From contig CALUMU010000009.1 of the NCBI GenBank assembly GCA_944321825.1, forward strand, positions 1-64,000: a stretch of 64,000 nucleotides of DNA, written 5' to 3'. Every line of letters begins with the position of its first letter. Within the stretch, counting starts at the first letter, position 1. Of the stretch, positions 35,838 through 45,184 are shown in pieces. The position numbers were made by a program, and so were the translations under genes. This DNA is from Candidatus Amulumruptor caecigallinarius. GTDB taxonomy: Bacteria; Bacteroidota; Bacteroidia; Bacteroidales; Muribaculaceae. Under the pieces are notes generated by a model, which was not told where the DNA came from, did not search any database, and saw only the letters and a list, made by a program, of their open reading frames with translations.

Positions 35838-37196
35838 TCATGCCTCGCGGCGCATATACTCAAGCCCTTCGCGCACAATCTTTTGCAGCTCGATCTTCGA
35901 CGGATCCGCCCATTCGGCCAAAGCTACATCTTCAGGGGCGATTTCGTATATGCCGAGAGCTTCCATATCCTCTATGTTGCGAGAAAGTATCGCTTTTACC
36001 AGCGGCTCAAGCATGATGTCCATCGGAAGCATACGGTCATATACGCCCGACATAATCATTGCGCGACGGCCTCCATGCAGCAGGGCATCGCCACTGAGTT
36101 TGCGCCATGGCATGAATGCGGAGGGAAATGTGCGCGATGCACTCATCTTGTTGGGCGACAACGATGCCCAACCGAGCATCTCGTCCTTGTCGTCACCCTC
36201 AGCTATGACAGTCGCCTGACGGTACGGGAAACGGACGAATCCGTCCATATCAGTCTTTACGCCTGTCAATACGTTACCTGCGATGATGCGGTGGTTGCGC
36301 CCGTCGTCGGCTATATGTCCGGCAAGCAGAGTCTGCATGTCGGCACCGACCAAAGTGCTGACCACTCCACGGTTGACGGCTTCCGGGCCGCAAATGGTGA
36401 CATTCGTGCGTGATGCCGTGGCACCTGTGCGCACCCAAGCCCCTATGCGGTCAAGCGTCACCAAGTCCAAAGTCCACACTGTCTCTCCCTTATTGACAGG
36501 GGCGATGTTGTTGGCCATAACGCCAGCATTGCCAGCAGGATGCGGGCCGGAGATTTCTACCCGGGTTATCCCATCAATCGATGGCAGACTATCGCCACGT
36601 CTGCATGACACGTAGATATTCCCATCGGTCAGCTTCGACAGATAATCGACCGCAGCCTGAAGGTTAGAGCCGTCAATGCCACACTGCTTAAAATCAGTGG
36701 CAAGAGGGGCTGAATCGAATCCTGTTACGAATATGTCACGCGGCACGGCATCAGGACGCGGCACGATATCATAAGGCAGCTGACGCATCCATGCCCACAG
36801 GCCGCTACGGCACAACGCCTCTACCGCATCCTCACGAGTCTTCGGAGCTATGGCGGCATCCGATGTGCCCTGCCGCTCTGGGGTTCCCTCGGCAGAGGGC
36901 GTGACAACGACGCGGATTATCTTTCGGCGCGAACCCCTCAGAACCTCCTTGACCACCCCGCCGACAGGCGAAGCAAGAGCTATTTGCGGATATTCCTTAT
37001 CGTGCATCAGCGGAGTTCCTGCCATGACTCTATCACCCTCCCTTACATCTAATTTGGGAGTAATGCCTGGAAAATCATCGGGATATATGGCCACGGCTGA
37101 GGGTACGATGTCCGGCAGCTTCTCCAAAGCTTCCCCTTTGAGGGGCAAATCAAGGCCACGCTTCAACTTTAGTTGTAATGTGGAATTTACTTTCAT
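35838..37196 (-). CDS. nqrA: Na+-translocating NADH:quinone reductase subunit A
   Basis: 452 residues, a soluble subunit on the cytosolic face, first gene of the operon. The N-terminus (LQLKLKRGLDLPLKGEA) and the biotinyl-like segment KLDVREGDRVMAGTPL match NqrA. It lacks its own redox cofactor and contributes to quinone binding (family knowledge). It is divergent from the nfnA-like gene across 199 bases. Confidence 0.95.
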   Translation of the reverse strand: MKVNSTLQLKLKRGLDLPLKGEALEKLPDIVPSAVAIYPDDFPGITPKLDVREGDRVMAGTPLMHDKEYPQIALASPVGGVVKEVLRGSRRKIIRVVVTPSAEGTPERQGTSDAAIAPKTREDAVEALCRSGLWAWMRQLPYDIVPRPDAVPRDIFVTGFDSAPLATDFKQCGIDGSNLQAAVDYLSKLTDGNIYVSCRRGDSLPSIDGITRVEISGPHPAGNAGVMANNIAPVNKGETVWTLDLVTLDRIGAWVRTGATASRTNVTICGPEAVNRGVVSTLVGADMQTLLAGHIADDGRNHRIIAGNVLTGVKTDMDGFVRFPYRQATVIAEGDDKDEMLGWASLSPNKMSASRTFPSAFMPWRKLSGDALLHGGRRAMIMSGVYDRMLPMDIMLEPLVKAILSRNIEDMEALGIYEIAPEDVALAEWADPSKIELQKIVREGLEYMRREA

Positions 37197-37362
37197 GGAT
37201 AAAAACTAAGGTAGAATCCTCATATCGGATTAACACCACAAATTTAGAAATTTATATACAAATTTTTCCATTTATGCCCGAAAATGTGAAAATATCCATG
37301 CCACGGCTCTCCAAATCATAAATAATGCGAATCCAATCAGCGGCTTTTCCGAAGAAAAGGCG

Positions 37363-37370
37363 TAAATTTG
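37363..37370 (+). promoter_or_regulatory. -7 element upstream of the nfnA-like gene
   Basis: TAAATTTG, 26 bases before the ATG at 37396. A mirror match (TAAATTTG on the minus strand at 37239-37246) lies 43 bases before nqrA. Neither has a textbook -33 box. Confidence 0.45.
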
Positions 37371-37395
37371 CACATAAATTATTACGAAATTTACC

Positions 37396-38178
37396 ATGTT
37401 TGAAGTAATAGAAAAAGAGCAGTTCTCGCCCAAAGTCAGTAAACTGATAGTCAAAGCACCAATGATAGCCCGGTCGCGCCGTGCCGGCCACTTCGTGATA
37501 GTAAGAGCTGGTGACGGAGGCGAACGTATCCCCCTCACCATCGCGGATGCCGACCCCGCTGCCGGCACCATCATGCTTGTAGTGCAGAACGTCGGCGTAT
37601 CAACAGAGAAAATATGCTCGCTCAATGCCGGCGACTCGCTGACTGATGTCGTAGGTCCATTAGGCAAGGCGACCACCATACCCACGGGCAAGACAGTCGT
37701 ATGCTGTGGCGGCGGCGTAGGCGTGGCTCCGCTGCTTCCTATCATCAAGGCGATGAAAGCCGCCGGAAACAAAGTCATATCCGTACTGGCTGCGCGTACC
37801 AAAGAACTCATCATACTCGAAGAGCAGGTGCGCGAACACTCCGACGAGGTCATAATCATGACCGACGACGGCAGCTACGGGCGCAAAGGTCTCGTCACCG
37901 AGGGTGTCGAAGATGTCATCAAGCGTGAGCAGGTCGACGAGGTCGTGACAATCGGTCCGGCTGTCATGATGAAGTTCGTGGCACTACTGACCAAGAAATA
38001 CGGAATCCCCACCCAGTGTTCGCTCAACACCATCATGGTCGACGGCACAGGCATGTGCGGAGCTTGCCGTGTGACTGTCGACGGCAAAACGAAGTTCGTA
38101 TGTATCGACGGACCCGAGTTCGATGCACACAAGGTGGACTTCGACGAGATGATCATGCGTCTCAAATCATATAATTAA
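37396..38178 (+). CDS. NfnA-type FAD/2Fe-2S subunit (ferredoxin-NADP+ reductase alpha)
   Basis: 260 residues of the sulfide/dihydroorotate-dehydrogenase-like FAD/NAD-binding family. An FAD barrel (GHFVIVRAGDGGERIPLT), an NAD domain (CCGGGVGVAPLLPI near 105) and a C-terminal 2Fe-2S cluster of four Cys (CSLN, then GMCGACRV and FVCIDGP) are all present. With the next gene it forms the pair seen in electron-bifurcating NfnAB, which links NADH, NADPH and ferredoxin pools. Placing it back to back with Na+-NQR ties it to redox balance (inference). It is also often annotated as a glutamate-synthase companion. Confidence 0.85.
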   Translation: MFEVIEKEQFSPKVSKLIVKAPMIARSRRAGHFVIVRAGDGGERIPLTIADADPAAGTIMLVVQNVGVSTEKICSLNAGDSLTDVVGPLGKATTIPTGKTVVCCGGGVGVAPLLPIIKAMKAAGNKVISVLAARTKELIILEEQVREHSDEVIIMTDDGSYGRKGLVTEGVEDVIKREQVDEVVTIGPAVMMKFVALLTKKYGIPTQCSLNTIMVDGTGMCGACRVTVDGKTKFVCIDGPEFDAHKVDFDEMIMRLKSYN

Positions 38179-38215
38179 CCCTATCACCCCGACTCCTTAC
38201 ATTCCAACATATATT

Positions 38216-39688
38216 ATGGCTGAAACATCCCAACTGGCTCCACGCGACGCTGCATGGCGCGAGGAACTGCGCAAGGCTATCAACGCCAAAGAACGAGGTG
38301 CCATACCCCGTGTGAAAATGCCCGAACTCGACCCCGCATACCGCGTGACATGCAACGAAGAGGTCAACCAGGGACTGACTATGGAACAGGCACAGCTCGA
38401 AGCGACACGCTGCCTCGACTGCCCGAAACCGACATGTATGGAAGGTTGCCCTGTCAGCATCGACATTCCGGGATTTATAAAAAACATACAGCGCGGCGAC
38501 ATCACCATGGCGGCACGCGTACTCAAAGCCACGAGTGCGCTCCCGGCAGTGTGCGGACGCGTATGCCCGCAGGAAAAACAGTGCGAATCACGCTGCATCT
38601 ACCATAAAATGAAGAAAGAGCCGGTGGCAATCGGTTATCTCGAACGGTTTGCATCGGACTATGCCAACAGCCACGATGAGGAAATGGCATCTGAGGAAGC
38701 TCCGGCTGAAAAGCGCGGCATCCGTGTAGCGGTGGTTGGTTCGGGACCTGCTGGTCTCTCGTTTGCCGGCGACATGATCAAGCGCGGCTATGATGTCACT
38801 GTTTTCGAGGCTCTCCACGAAATCGGCGGAGTGCTCAAATACGGCATCCCGGAGTTCCGTCTGCCCAACTCCGTGGTAGAGAAGGAGATCGACAGCCTCC
38901 GCTCCCAAGGGGTGGAATTTGTCAAAGACTGCATCATCGGCAAAACACTATCCATGGAGCAGCTTGAAGCCGACGGCTATAAGACCGTGTTCGTAGCTTC
39001 GGGCGCCGGCCTGCCTCGTTTCATGGGCATACCCGGCGAAAACCTCATCGGCATCATGTCGAGCAACGAATACCTCACACGCATCAACCTCATGGGTGCC
39101 GGCCAGAGCGGATATGACACCCCAGTGCTTGAGGGCAAGAGCGTGGCAGTAATCGGCGGCGGCAACACAGCTATGGACTCCGTGCGCACAGCGCGCCGAC
39201 ATGGGGCATCACGCGCCATGATTATATACCGCCGCAGCCTTGAAGAGATGCCGGCACGAGTCGAAGAAGTGCACCACGCACAGCAGGAAGGTGTGGAATT
39301 TATGACCCTCTACAACCCCATAGAATATATCGGCGACGACAAAGGCCATGTAAAAGCAGTGCGGCTGCAACACATGCAGCTCGGCGAGCCCGACGAATCA
39401 GGCCGCCGCTCACCAGTCCCCATTCCCGGCGACATAATCGAGGTGGACGTTGACGAAGTGATCGTCAGTGTGGGCGTATCGCCCAACCCCCTCATACCCA
39501 ACGCCGTGGATGGTCTTGAAGTGTCGCGTCGCGGGACTATCGTGGTCAACGATGAGACCATGCAGTCAAGCATACCTACACTCTATGCCGGAGGCGACAT
39601 AGTCCGCGGAGGTGCCACCGTAATCCTCGCCATGGGCGACGGCCGCCGTGCGGCTCTCGCGGCTCACAAAGCCCTCAGCGGAGAATAA
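38216..39688 (+). CDS. NfnB-type NADPH oxidoreductase / glutamate synthase small-subunit-like
   Basis: 490 residues. An N-terminal domain with two Cys clusters for 4Fe-4S centres (CLDCPKPTCMEGCP, about 60-75; CGRVCPQEKQCESRC, about 105-120) precedes an FAD domain (VVGSGPAGLSFAGDM) and an NAD(P)H domain (VIGGGNTAMDSVRTA). No glutaminase or FMN synthase domain is present, so 'glutamate synthase' names are by homology only. With the preceding subunit (37-base gap) it matches NfnAB. Confidence 0.88.
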   Translation: MAETSQLAPRDAAWREELRKAINAKERGAIPRVKMPELDPAYRVTCNEEVNQGLTMEQAQLEATRCLDCPKPTCMEGCPVSIDIPGFIKNIQRGDITMAARVLKATSALPAVCGRVCPQEKQCESRCIYHKMKKEPVAIGYLERFASDYANSHDEEMASEEAPAEKRGIRVAVVGSGPAGLSFAGDMIKRGYDVTVFEALHEIGGVLKYGIPEFRLPNSVVEKEIDSLRSQGVEFVKDCIIGKTLSMEQLEADGYKTVFVASGAGLPRFMGIPGENLIGIMSSNEYLTRINLMGAGQSGYDTPVLEGKSVAVIGGGNTAMDSVRTARRHGASRAMIIYRRSLEEMPARVEEVHHAQQEGVEFMTLYNPIEYIGDDKGHVKAVRLQHMQLGEPDESGRRSPVPIPGDIIEVDVDEVIVSVGVSPNPLIPNAVDGLEVSRRGTIVVNDETMQSSIPTLYAGGDIVRGGATVILAMGDGRRAALAAHKALSGE

Positions 39689-39750
39689 ATCCTCTCCGCC
39701 CTACGTCCAAAAGCATAAAGGCGCATAATAATCTTTAAATCCAAATACAC

Positions 39751-40977
39751 ATGAATTTAGTAGACCGATTTCTGCACTACGTATCATTTGACACCCAGAG
39801 CGACGAGCTGACCAACATGTGGCCGTCGACTCCGGGACAGATGATTTTTGCCCGCGAGCTCGAAAAAGAGCTGCGCCAGATGGGGCTGACGGAAATAACC
39901 CTCGACGACAACGGCTATCTGATGGCGACGCTGCCAGCCAACACCGACAATAGCGACATACCCACCATAGGCTTCATAGCGCATCTCGACACATCGCCCG
40001 ACATGAGCGGACGGCACGTGCACCCGCGCATAGTCAGCAACTATGACGGAAGCGACATCGTGCTTAACGACAAGGAAGGCATAGTGCTGAAACCGTCAGA
40101 ATTTCCCGAACTGCTCCACTATAAGGGACAGGATCTGATTGTCACTGACGGCACGACCCTCCTCGGCGCGGACGACAAGGCCGGCATCGCCGAAATCGTC
40201 TCTGCAATCGCATATTTGCAGGAACACCCCGAAATCAAGCACGGCAAGATACGCATAGCCTTCAACCCCGACGAGGAGATAGGCCAAGGTGCGCACAAAT
40301 TCGATGTAAAGCTCTTCGGCGCCAACTGGGCATATACCATGGACGGAGGCGAAATAGGCGAATTGGAGTATGAGAACTTCAACGCAGCAGTGGCCAAGGT
40401 CACATTTACCGGGCGCAACGTGCATCCGGGGTATGCCCGCCACAAGATGCTCAACTCCATGCGTGTCGCCAACCAGTTTGTCATCATGCTGCCCCGATGG
40501 GAGACACCAGAACACACCGAAGGCTACGAGGGATTCTACCACCTGACCTCGATGGAGGGCAACGTGGAGAAGACAGAGCTGACATACATCATCCGCGACC
40601 ATGACCGCGACCGCTTCGAACGCCGCAAAAAGGAGCTGGAGCATCTGACCCGCAAAATCAACAACGAGTTTCCGGGATGCGCCTCGATTGAAATCAAGGA
40701 CCAGTACTACAACATGCGCGAAAAAATCGAACCGGTCATGCACATCGTGGACGTTGCCGTAGAAGCGATGAAACGCCTTGACATCATTCCCCACGTAGTG
40801 CCCATACGCGGCGGCACAGACGGCGCACAGCTCTCATTCAAAGGACTCCCCTGCCCCAACATATTTGCCGGAGGTCTCAATTTCCACGGACGCTATGAGT
40901 TCGTCCCCATCCCTTCGATGGAAAAGGCCCGTGACGTAATCGTAGAGATAGCCCGCTTGGTGGCCGAAGGAAAGTAA
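39751..40977 (+). CDS. pepT: Peptidase T (tripeptide aminopeptidase)
   Basis: 408 residues, M20 metallopeptidase, cytosolic. Zinc and catalytic residues: IAHLDTSPD (about 78), [13 protein letters not shown] (about 140), [13 protein letters not shown] (about 175) and the dimer His of [11 protein letters not shown] near 350. It releases N-terminal residues from tripeptides. miaA follows after 5 bases. Confidence 0.93.
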   Translation: MNLVDRFLHYVSFDTQSDELTNMWPSTPGQMIFARELEKELRQMGLTEITLDDNGYLMATLPANTDNSDIPTIGFIAHLDTSPDMSGRHVHPRIVSNYDGSDIVLNDKEGIVLKPSEFPELLHYKGQDLIVTDGTTLLGADDKAGIAEIVSAIAYLQEHPEIKHGKIRIAFNPDEEIGQGAHKFDVKLFGANWAYTMDGGEIGELEYENFNAAVAKVTFTGRNVHPGYARHKMLNSMRVANQFVIMLPRWETPEHTEGYEGFYHLTSMEGNVEKTELTYIIRDHDRDRFERRKKELEHLTRKINNEFPGCASIEIKDQYYNMREKIEPVMHIVDVAVEAMKRLDIIPHVVPIRGGTDGAQLSFKGLPCPNIFAGGLNFHGRYEFVPIPSMEKARDVIVEIARLVAEGK

Positions 40978-40982
40978 ACTGC

Positions 40983-41906
40983 TTGACACCCGGCACACGC
41001 ACTCCCACCAAGACGCTCATAGTGGTCACGGGGCCTACGGCTTCGGGCAAGACAGCTCTTGCCATAGAGATTGCCCTCAGCCTCGGCTGCGAGATAATCT
41101 CCGCCGACTCGCGCCAGATCTATCGCGGCATGTCAATAGGCACAGCTGCCCCGACCGCCGAGGAGTTGGCTGCGGTGCGCCACCACTTCATAGCCACGCT
41201 GCCTCTCGATGCCTACTACAGCGCGGCAGAATACGAATCCGACGTGCTTGCACTGCTCCCACACCTGTGGGAGCACAGCGACTATGCCGTCATGTGCGGA
41301 GGCTCCATGATGTATATCGATGCGGTAACACGCGGCATCGACGACATACCCACCATCTCTGACGGAGTACGCCAGAATGTATTGGCCGAGTATGAGTCAC
41401 ACGGACTGGAACACATGGTCAGGTGGCTTGGCGAGATAGACCCCGAAAGCTTGGAGTCTGTCGACCTGCAAAATCCCCGGCGCGTGGTACACGCTATCGA
41501 GATCACACTCCAGAGCGGCACTCCTGCCTCACGGCTGCGCACCGGGCGAGTCAAAACGCGCCCATGGCGCACGGTCACTATGTCAATAGACTATCCACGC
41601 GAACAGCTGTTTGACCGCATCAACCGCCGTGTCGACAAGATGATAGCCGACGGATTAGAGACCGAGGCTGCCGCACTCTATCCATTGAGGCATCTCAACT
41701 CTCTCAACACCGTGGGCTACAAGGAGATGTTTGCCATGATGGACGGCACCATGGACCACGACACCGCCATAGCACGCTTGGCAAAAAATACACGCGTTTA
41801 TGCAAAAAAGCAGTTGACATGGCTTAAACGCCGCCCGGAAGTCCATTACCTCGACCCATCGAAGCCGTTGCTGCCACAAGCCCTTTCACTCATCACCCCT
41901 GATTAG
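40983..41906 (+). CDS. miaA: tRNA dimethylallyltransferase
   Basis: 307 residues. It adds an isopentenyl group to A37 of tRNAs reading UNN codons. P-loop GPTASGKTALAIEIA (about 16-30), SADSRQIYRGMSIGTAAP (about 40) and TVGYKEMF (about 245) are family hallmarks. The frame opens with TTG at 40983, five bases after the pepT stop, and no ATG precedes the P-loop, so a non-ATG start is required. queA follows, making an RNA-modification run. Confidence 0.92.
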   Translation: MTPGTRTPTKTLIVVTGPTASGKTALAIEIALSLGCEIISADSRQIYRGMSIGTAAPTAEELAAVRHHFIATLPLDAYYSAAEYESDVLALLPHLWEHSDYAVMCGGSMMYIDAVTRGIDDIPTISDGVRQNVLAEYESHGLEHMVRWLGEIDPESLESVDLQNPRRVVHAIEITLQSGTPASRLRTGRVKTRPWRTVTMSIDYPREQLFDRINRRVDKMIADGLETEAAALYPLRHLNSLNTVGYKEMFAMMDGTMDHDTAIARLAKNTRVYAKKQLTWLKRRPEVHYLDPSKPLLPQALSLITPD

Positions 41907-41915
41907 CACAACCCC

Positions 41916-43151
41916 ATGAATGTCAAAGATATAGACATATCCGCATTTGACTACGAGCTGCCTGACGCGAGGATAGCGAAGCATCCTCTGGCCCGACGCG
42001 AACAGTGCCTGCTGCTCATGCGCGACCATGACGGCTCACTGTCAACGCATATTTTCGCAGAGCTGCCCCGACTGCTCCCTGACGACACGATGCTCGTCTA
42101 TAACGCGACCCGCGTCATCAATGCCCGTCTGCGATTCCGCAAACAGCCGTCGGCCACGGATGGCGGCGCGGCGACACAAGGTGCGTTGATAGAAATCTTC
42201 TGCCTCGAACCTTACAGTCCGCGAGACTATGCCGTCAATTTCGCATCGACCGACGGGTGCGACTGGATATGCCTTGTAGGCAACAGCAAGAAATGGAAAT
42301 CGGGCATCCTGTCTCTGCCTTTAGAAATCGATGGCCGTAGTGTCACACTCAATGCAAAGAGGATTGACCGTGTGGGCAACTCGTCAGTAATCCGTTTCAG
42401 CTGGTCGGATCCGACAGTCACTTTTGCCACCATCATCGGTGCAGCCGGCGAAATACCCATACCGCCCTACCTCAACCGCTCCACAGAGGAGAGCGACAGC
42501 ACCGACTATCAGACCGTCTACGGCCATATCGACGGCTCGGTGGCGGCACCTACCGCCGGTCTGCATTTCACGGACGATGTGCTTGCCGAAATCGACAGCC
42601 GGGGCATACCGCGCCACGAAGTGACGCTCCATGTCGGAGCCGGCACATTCCAGCCTGTCAAGTCCGACACCATAGGCGAGCATCCGATGCACAACGAATT
42701 TTTCGCCGTCGACCGCCATGTCATCGAAGCCCTTGCGCAGAGCGACCGCCGCGTCATAGCCGTGGGCACAACATCGGTGCGCACACTCGAGAGCCTCTAT
42801 CACCTCGGATGCATGAAACATGCCGGCATAGAGGGTGACGAGGTGCCGCAATGGTATCCATATGACCCGGCCCATCCCCACCTCTCGGCCAGAGAGTCAA
42901 TGGAAGCATTGTTGCGGCATCTTGATGCCACAAGCACTCCGACCATCGTGGCATCCACCCGGCTGATAATCGCGCCCGGCTACACCCCTGGCATAGTCAA
43001 AGGGATGGTGACCAATTTCCATCAGCCCCGCTCCACGTTACTTCTGCTCGTATCGGCATTTACCGGGGGCAACTGGCGCACGATGTATGACTACGCACTT
43101 GCAGGCGACTACCGTTTCCTTTCCTACGGCGATGCCTGCCTGATACTATAA
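41916..43151 (+). CDS. queA: S-adenosylmethionine:tRNA ribosyltransferase-isomerase
   Basis: 411 residues, longer than the ~350 usual in Proteobacteria. It makes epoxyqueuosine on tRNA from preQ1-tRNA. Family features: FDYELPDARIAKHP at the start, DTMLVYNATRVINARL (about 52), TAGLHFTDDVLAEI (about 213), HVGAGTFQPVKSD (about 238), and GYTPGIVKGMVTNFHQPRSTL near the end. Extra length seems to lie around 80-170 and 300-330. It is 9 bases after miaA. Confidence 0.92.
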   Translation: MNVKDIDISAFDYELPDARIAKHPLARREQCLLLMRDHDGSLSTHIFAELPRLLPDDTMLVYNATRVINARLRFRKQPSATDGGAATQGALIEIFCLEPYSPRDYAVNFASTDGCDWICLVGNSKKWKSGILSLPLEIDGRSVTLNAKRIDRVGNSSVIRFSWSDPTVTFATIIGAAGEIPIPPYLNRSTEESDSTDYQTVYGHIDGSVAAPTAGLHFTDDVLAEIDSRGIPRHEVTLHVGAGTFQPVKSDTIGEHPMHNEFFAVDRHVIEALAQSDRRVIAVGTTSVRTLESLYHLGCMKHAGIEGDEVPQWYPYDPAHPHLSARESMEALLRHLDATSTPTIVASTRLIIAPGYTPGIVKGMVTNFHQPRSTLLLLVSAFTGGNWRTMYDYALAGDYRFLSYGDACLIL

Positions 43152-43164
43152 TCTCATATACGGT

Positions 43165-44001
43165 ATGAACATCTGTCACGTGGAGGATATATGCGCGCCT
43201 GAGCTTGCCATGTTTGCAAGCCTGACGGACACACAGCTGCGCAACCGTCTGCATCCCGACGATGCCATTATCATCGTCGAAAGTCCCAAGGTGATTCTCA
43301 CGGCCTTGTCACGCGGACTACAGCCAATCGCCCTGCTCTGCGAGCAACGCCACATCACAGGCGATGCGGCTCCGATAATCGAACGCTGCCCCTCCGACAT
43401 GCCGATATATACAGGCTCACGTGAAACGCTCTGCCGCCTGACAGGCTACACGCTCACACGAGGCGTGCTGTGCGCCATGCACCGCCCTGTCGAGCCGTCG
43501 CCACGCGACATCTGCCCCGACACCGGGGGCCGTATCGCGGTGATTGACGGGGTTGTCGACACCACCAACATCGGGGCGATATTCCGCTCCGCAGCTGCCC
43601 TCGGCATCGACGCTGTGCTGCTGACACGCTCATCGTGCGACCCTTACAACCGACGCGCCGTAAGAGTGTCGATGGGTTCGGTATTCCTTGTGCCGTGGGC
43701 ATGGATAGACGGCGATGTCTGCGATTCGCTCCACACGCTTGGCTACACCTCCGTTTCAATGGCTCTCCGCAGCGATTCTGTAGCTCTTGACTCCCCACTG
43801 CTGAAATCCCGGCCGCGCTTGGCAATAATATTAGGTACGGAGGGCGACGGACTTGCCGACCATGTGATCGGCGGCTCCGACTTCGTGGCCAAAATCCCCA
43901 TGTCACACGGAGTGGACTCGCTCAACGTAGCCGCCGCCTCGGCGATAGCTTTCTACGAACTCACCCGGCCTATCGCCACGAGCGACCAAGCGGTTGTATA
44001 A
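43165..44001 (+). CDS. SpoU/TrmH-family RNA 2'-O-methyltransferase
   Basis: 278 residues. An N-terminal substrate-binding region (to about 105) precedes a SPOUT domain with the three knot motifs: DTTNIGAIFRSAAALGID (about 135), IILGTEGDGL (about 225) and IPMSHGVDSLNVAAASAIAFY (about 245). The target (rRNA or tRNA ribose) cannot be told. It is the last of the run miaA-queA-methyltransferase, 13 bases after queA. Confidence 0.88.
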   Translation: MNICHVEDICAPELAMFASLTDTQLRNRLHPDDAIIIVESPKVILTALSRGLQPIALLCEQRHITGDAAPIIERCPSDMPIYTGSRETLCRLTGYTLTRGVLCAMHRPVEPSPRDICPDTGGRIAVIDGVVDTTNIGAIFRSAAALGIDAVLLTRSSCDPYNRRAVRVSMGSVFLVPWAWIDGDVCDSLHTLGYTSVSMALRSDSVALDSPLLKSRPRLAIILGTEGDGLADHVIGGSDFVAKIPMSHGVDSLNVAAASAIAFYELTRPIATSDQAVV

Positions 44002-44015
44002 GTGAATATTCACTT
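44000..44015. repeat. 16-bp palindrome between convergent genes
   Basis: AAGTGAATATTCACTT is a perfect palindrome overlapping the stop codon of the methyltransferase and lying 9 bases past the end of the convergent vsr gene. It may act as a small bidirectional terminator. Confidence 0.5.
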
Positions 44016-44023
44016 AACATGCA

Positions 44024-44539
44024 CTATCCGCCATACTCTGTCGGAGCTTCGGCCGCTACCGGCATTGGAGTGTCGTCAGGCTCTACGTAAGCCGAAATCC
44101 TGCCGGCATCTCCCTGTTTCATCAGGTAAGAGTGGTTTATGTAATATTCTATGGCTGCGAGAGTCCTGGCCCTTGCGGCAGGTTTAAGTTGGCACTCCCA
44201 CACAGTCAGGACATTCCAGCCCATGTCACGCAAACGGTCCTTCTGCGCCTCGTCGCGCTCTTTGTTGCGCCGTATCTTTGCAGTCCAGAAGTCGGCATTG
44301 GTTTTCGGGATATGCTTGTGTTCCTCATGACCGTGCCAAAAGCAGCCATGTATGAAAATCACGATACCGTATTTCTTCAGCACTATATCCGGAGTGCCCG
44401 GCAGACGCTTGACATGCTTACGGTAGCGGTAGCCGCGTGACCACAGCCACCGGCGCACTATCATCTCGGGCTTGGTGTCCTTGCCCCTGATGTGGCTCAT
44501 GCATCGGGAGCGTTGCTCCCGTGTCATCACGTCCGTCAT
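44024..44539 (-). CDS. vsr: Very short patch repair endonuclease (Vsr)
   Basis: 171 residues. MTREQRSRCMSHIRGKDTKP, RLPGTPDIVLKKYGIVIFI with the catalytic Asp, HGCFWHGHEE and KIRRNKERD are the family signatures. Vsr nicks next to T:G mismatches formed by deamination of 5-methylcytosine and is normally paired with a cytosine methylase. No methylase gene is in this window, so it is an orphan here. The start is ATG 44539 or 44527. A tiny frame lies just upstream on the same strand. Confidence 0.9.
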   Translation of the reverse strand: MTDVMTREQRSRCMSHIRGKDTKPEMIVRRWLWSRGYRYRKHVKRLPGTPDIVLKKYGIVIFIHGCFWHGHEEHKHIPKTNADFWTAKIRRNKERDEAQKDRLRDMGWNVLTVWECQLKPAARARTLAAIEYYINHSYLMKQGDAGRISAYVEPDDTPMPVAAEAPTEYGG

Positions 44540-44545
44540 ATTCTG

Positions 44546-44659
44546 CTAAAACGACAGCGACACATACACCGCGACACCCACGACAACCGTTACCCACCCC
44601 CGTACCAAGAAAGGGAGATAGGCACCGCCGAACACGCTGCGCCGCGTCTGCGACATCAT
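44546..44659 (-). CDS. Possible 37-residue membrane peptide upstream of vsr
   Basis: MMSQTRRSVFGG is followed by a hydrophobic stretch (WVTVVVGVAVYVSLSF) that could span the membrane. Its stop lies 6 bases before the vsr start. A full -7 box (TATATTTG on the minus strand, 44700-44707) is about 41 bases before the ATG, so the two would share a transcript. A longer frame to 44809 would start upstream of that promoter. Only composition and position support it. Confidence 0.35.
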   Translation of the reverse strand: MMSQTRRSVFGGAYLPFLVRGWVTVVVGVAVYVSLSF

Positions 44660-44699
44660 CCGAGCTATTATGTCACGGCTTTCGTCAGGTCGTACAATG

Positions 44700-44747
44700 C
44701 AAATATAACTCTTATTGCTGAAAACACAGCTCTTCCGGCTGAAAACA
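44700..44747 (-). promoter_or_regulatory. Promoter region of the small peptide and vsr
   Basis: TATATTTG on the minus strand (44700-44707) is a full -7 match. The -33 region holds a direct repeat GCTGAAAACA (44717-44726 and 44738-44747), 21 bases apart start to start, or two DNA turns, which suits a dimeric regulator. Confidence 0.45.
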
Positions 44748-44905
44748 TAAACATATTTACCCCATAGATTCCCCCAAAAAGCAAGCATCACCTCTTTGAG
44801 AAACCACATTTACACAATCCTCACCAAATTTTCCTGCCGAAATCGCGCCAAACACTTTGCCGGCATGAAGTGGCACCTCAATAAGCACCGATTTTGTCGA
44901 CTGAA

Positions 44906-45184
44906 TTATTTATCTCCGTAATGACCTTTAAGCGAAACGACAGTAACAACCACTATTTCGTCCTCAATAGTGTAAATCATTCGCGAACCTTTGTCAATGC
45001 GCCTACTCCAAAAGCCGCTCAGGTTTCCTTTCAGTTGCTCCACCTGTCCGGTACCTGTTTTTGGGTGTTCCCGAAGCTCCGCAAATAAATTCGCTATCTT
45101 TTTGAGAATTTTATTTTGCCCTGACTTCTGCCATTCTTTCAAGTGTTGTTCTGCCTCGGGTTGCAAAATCAATTCGTAAATCAT
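44906..45184 (-). CDS. YoeB/Txe-family toxin (mRNA interferase)
   Basis: 92 residues of the RelE superfamily. ELILQPEAEQHLKEWQKS, LFAELREHPKTGTGQVEQLKG, FWSRRIDKGSRMIYTIED and the terminal LKGHYGDK match Txe/YoeB, with the catalytic-type Glu, Arg and the C-terminal His-Tyr. It cleaves mRNA at the ribosome when freed from its antitoxin. Its start overlaps the antitoxin stop by 4 bases. Confidence 0.9.
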   Translation of the reverse strand: MIYELILQPEAEQHLKEWQKSGQNKILKKIANLFAELREHPKTGTGQVEQLKGNLSGFWSRRIDKGSRMIYTIEDEIVVVTVVSLKGHYGDK

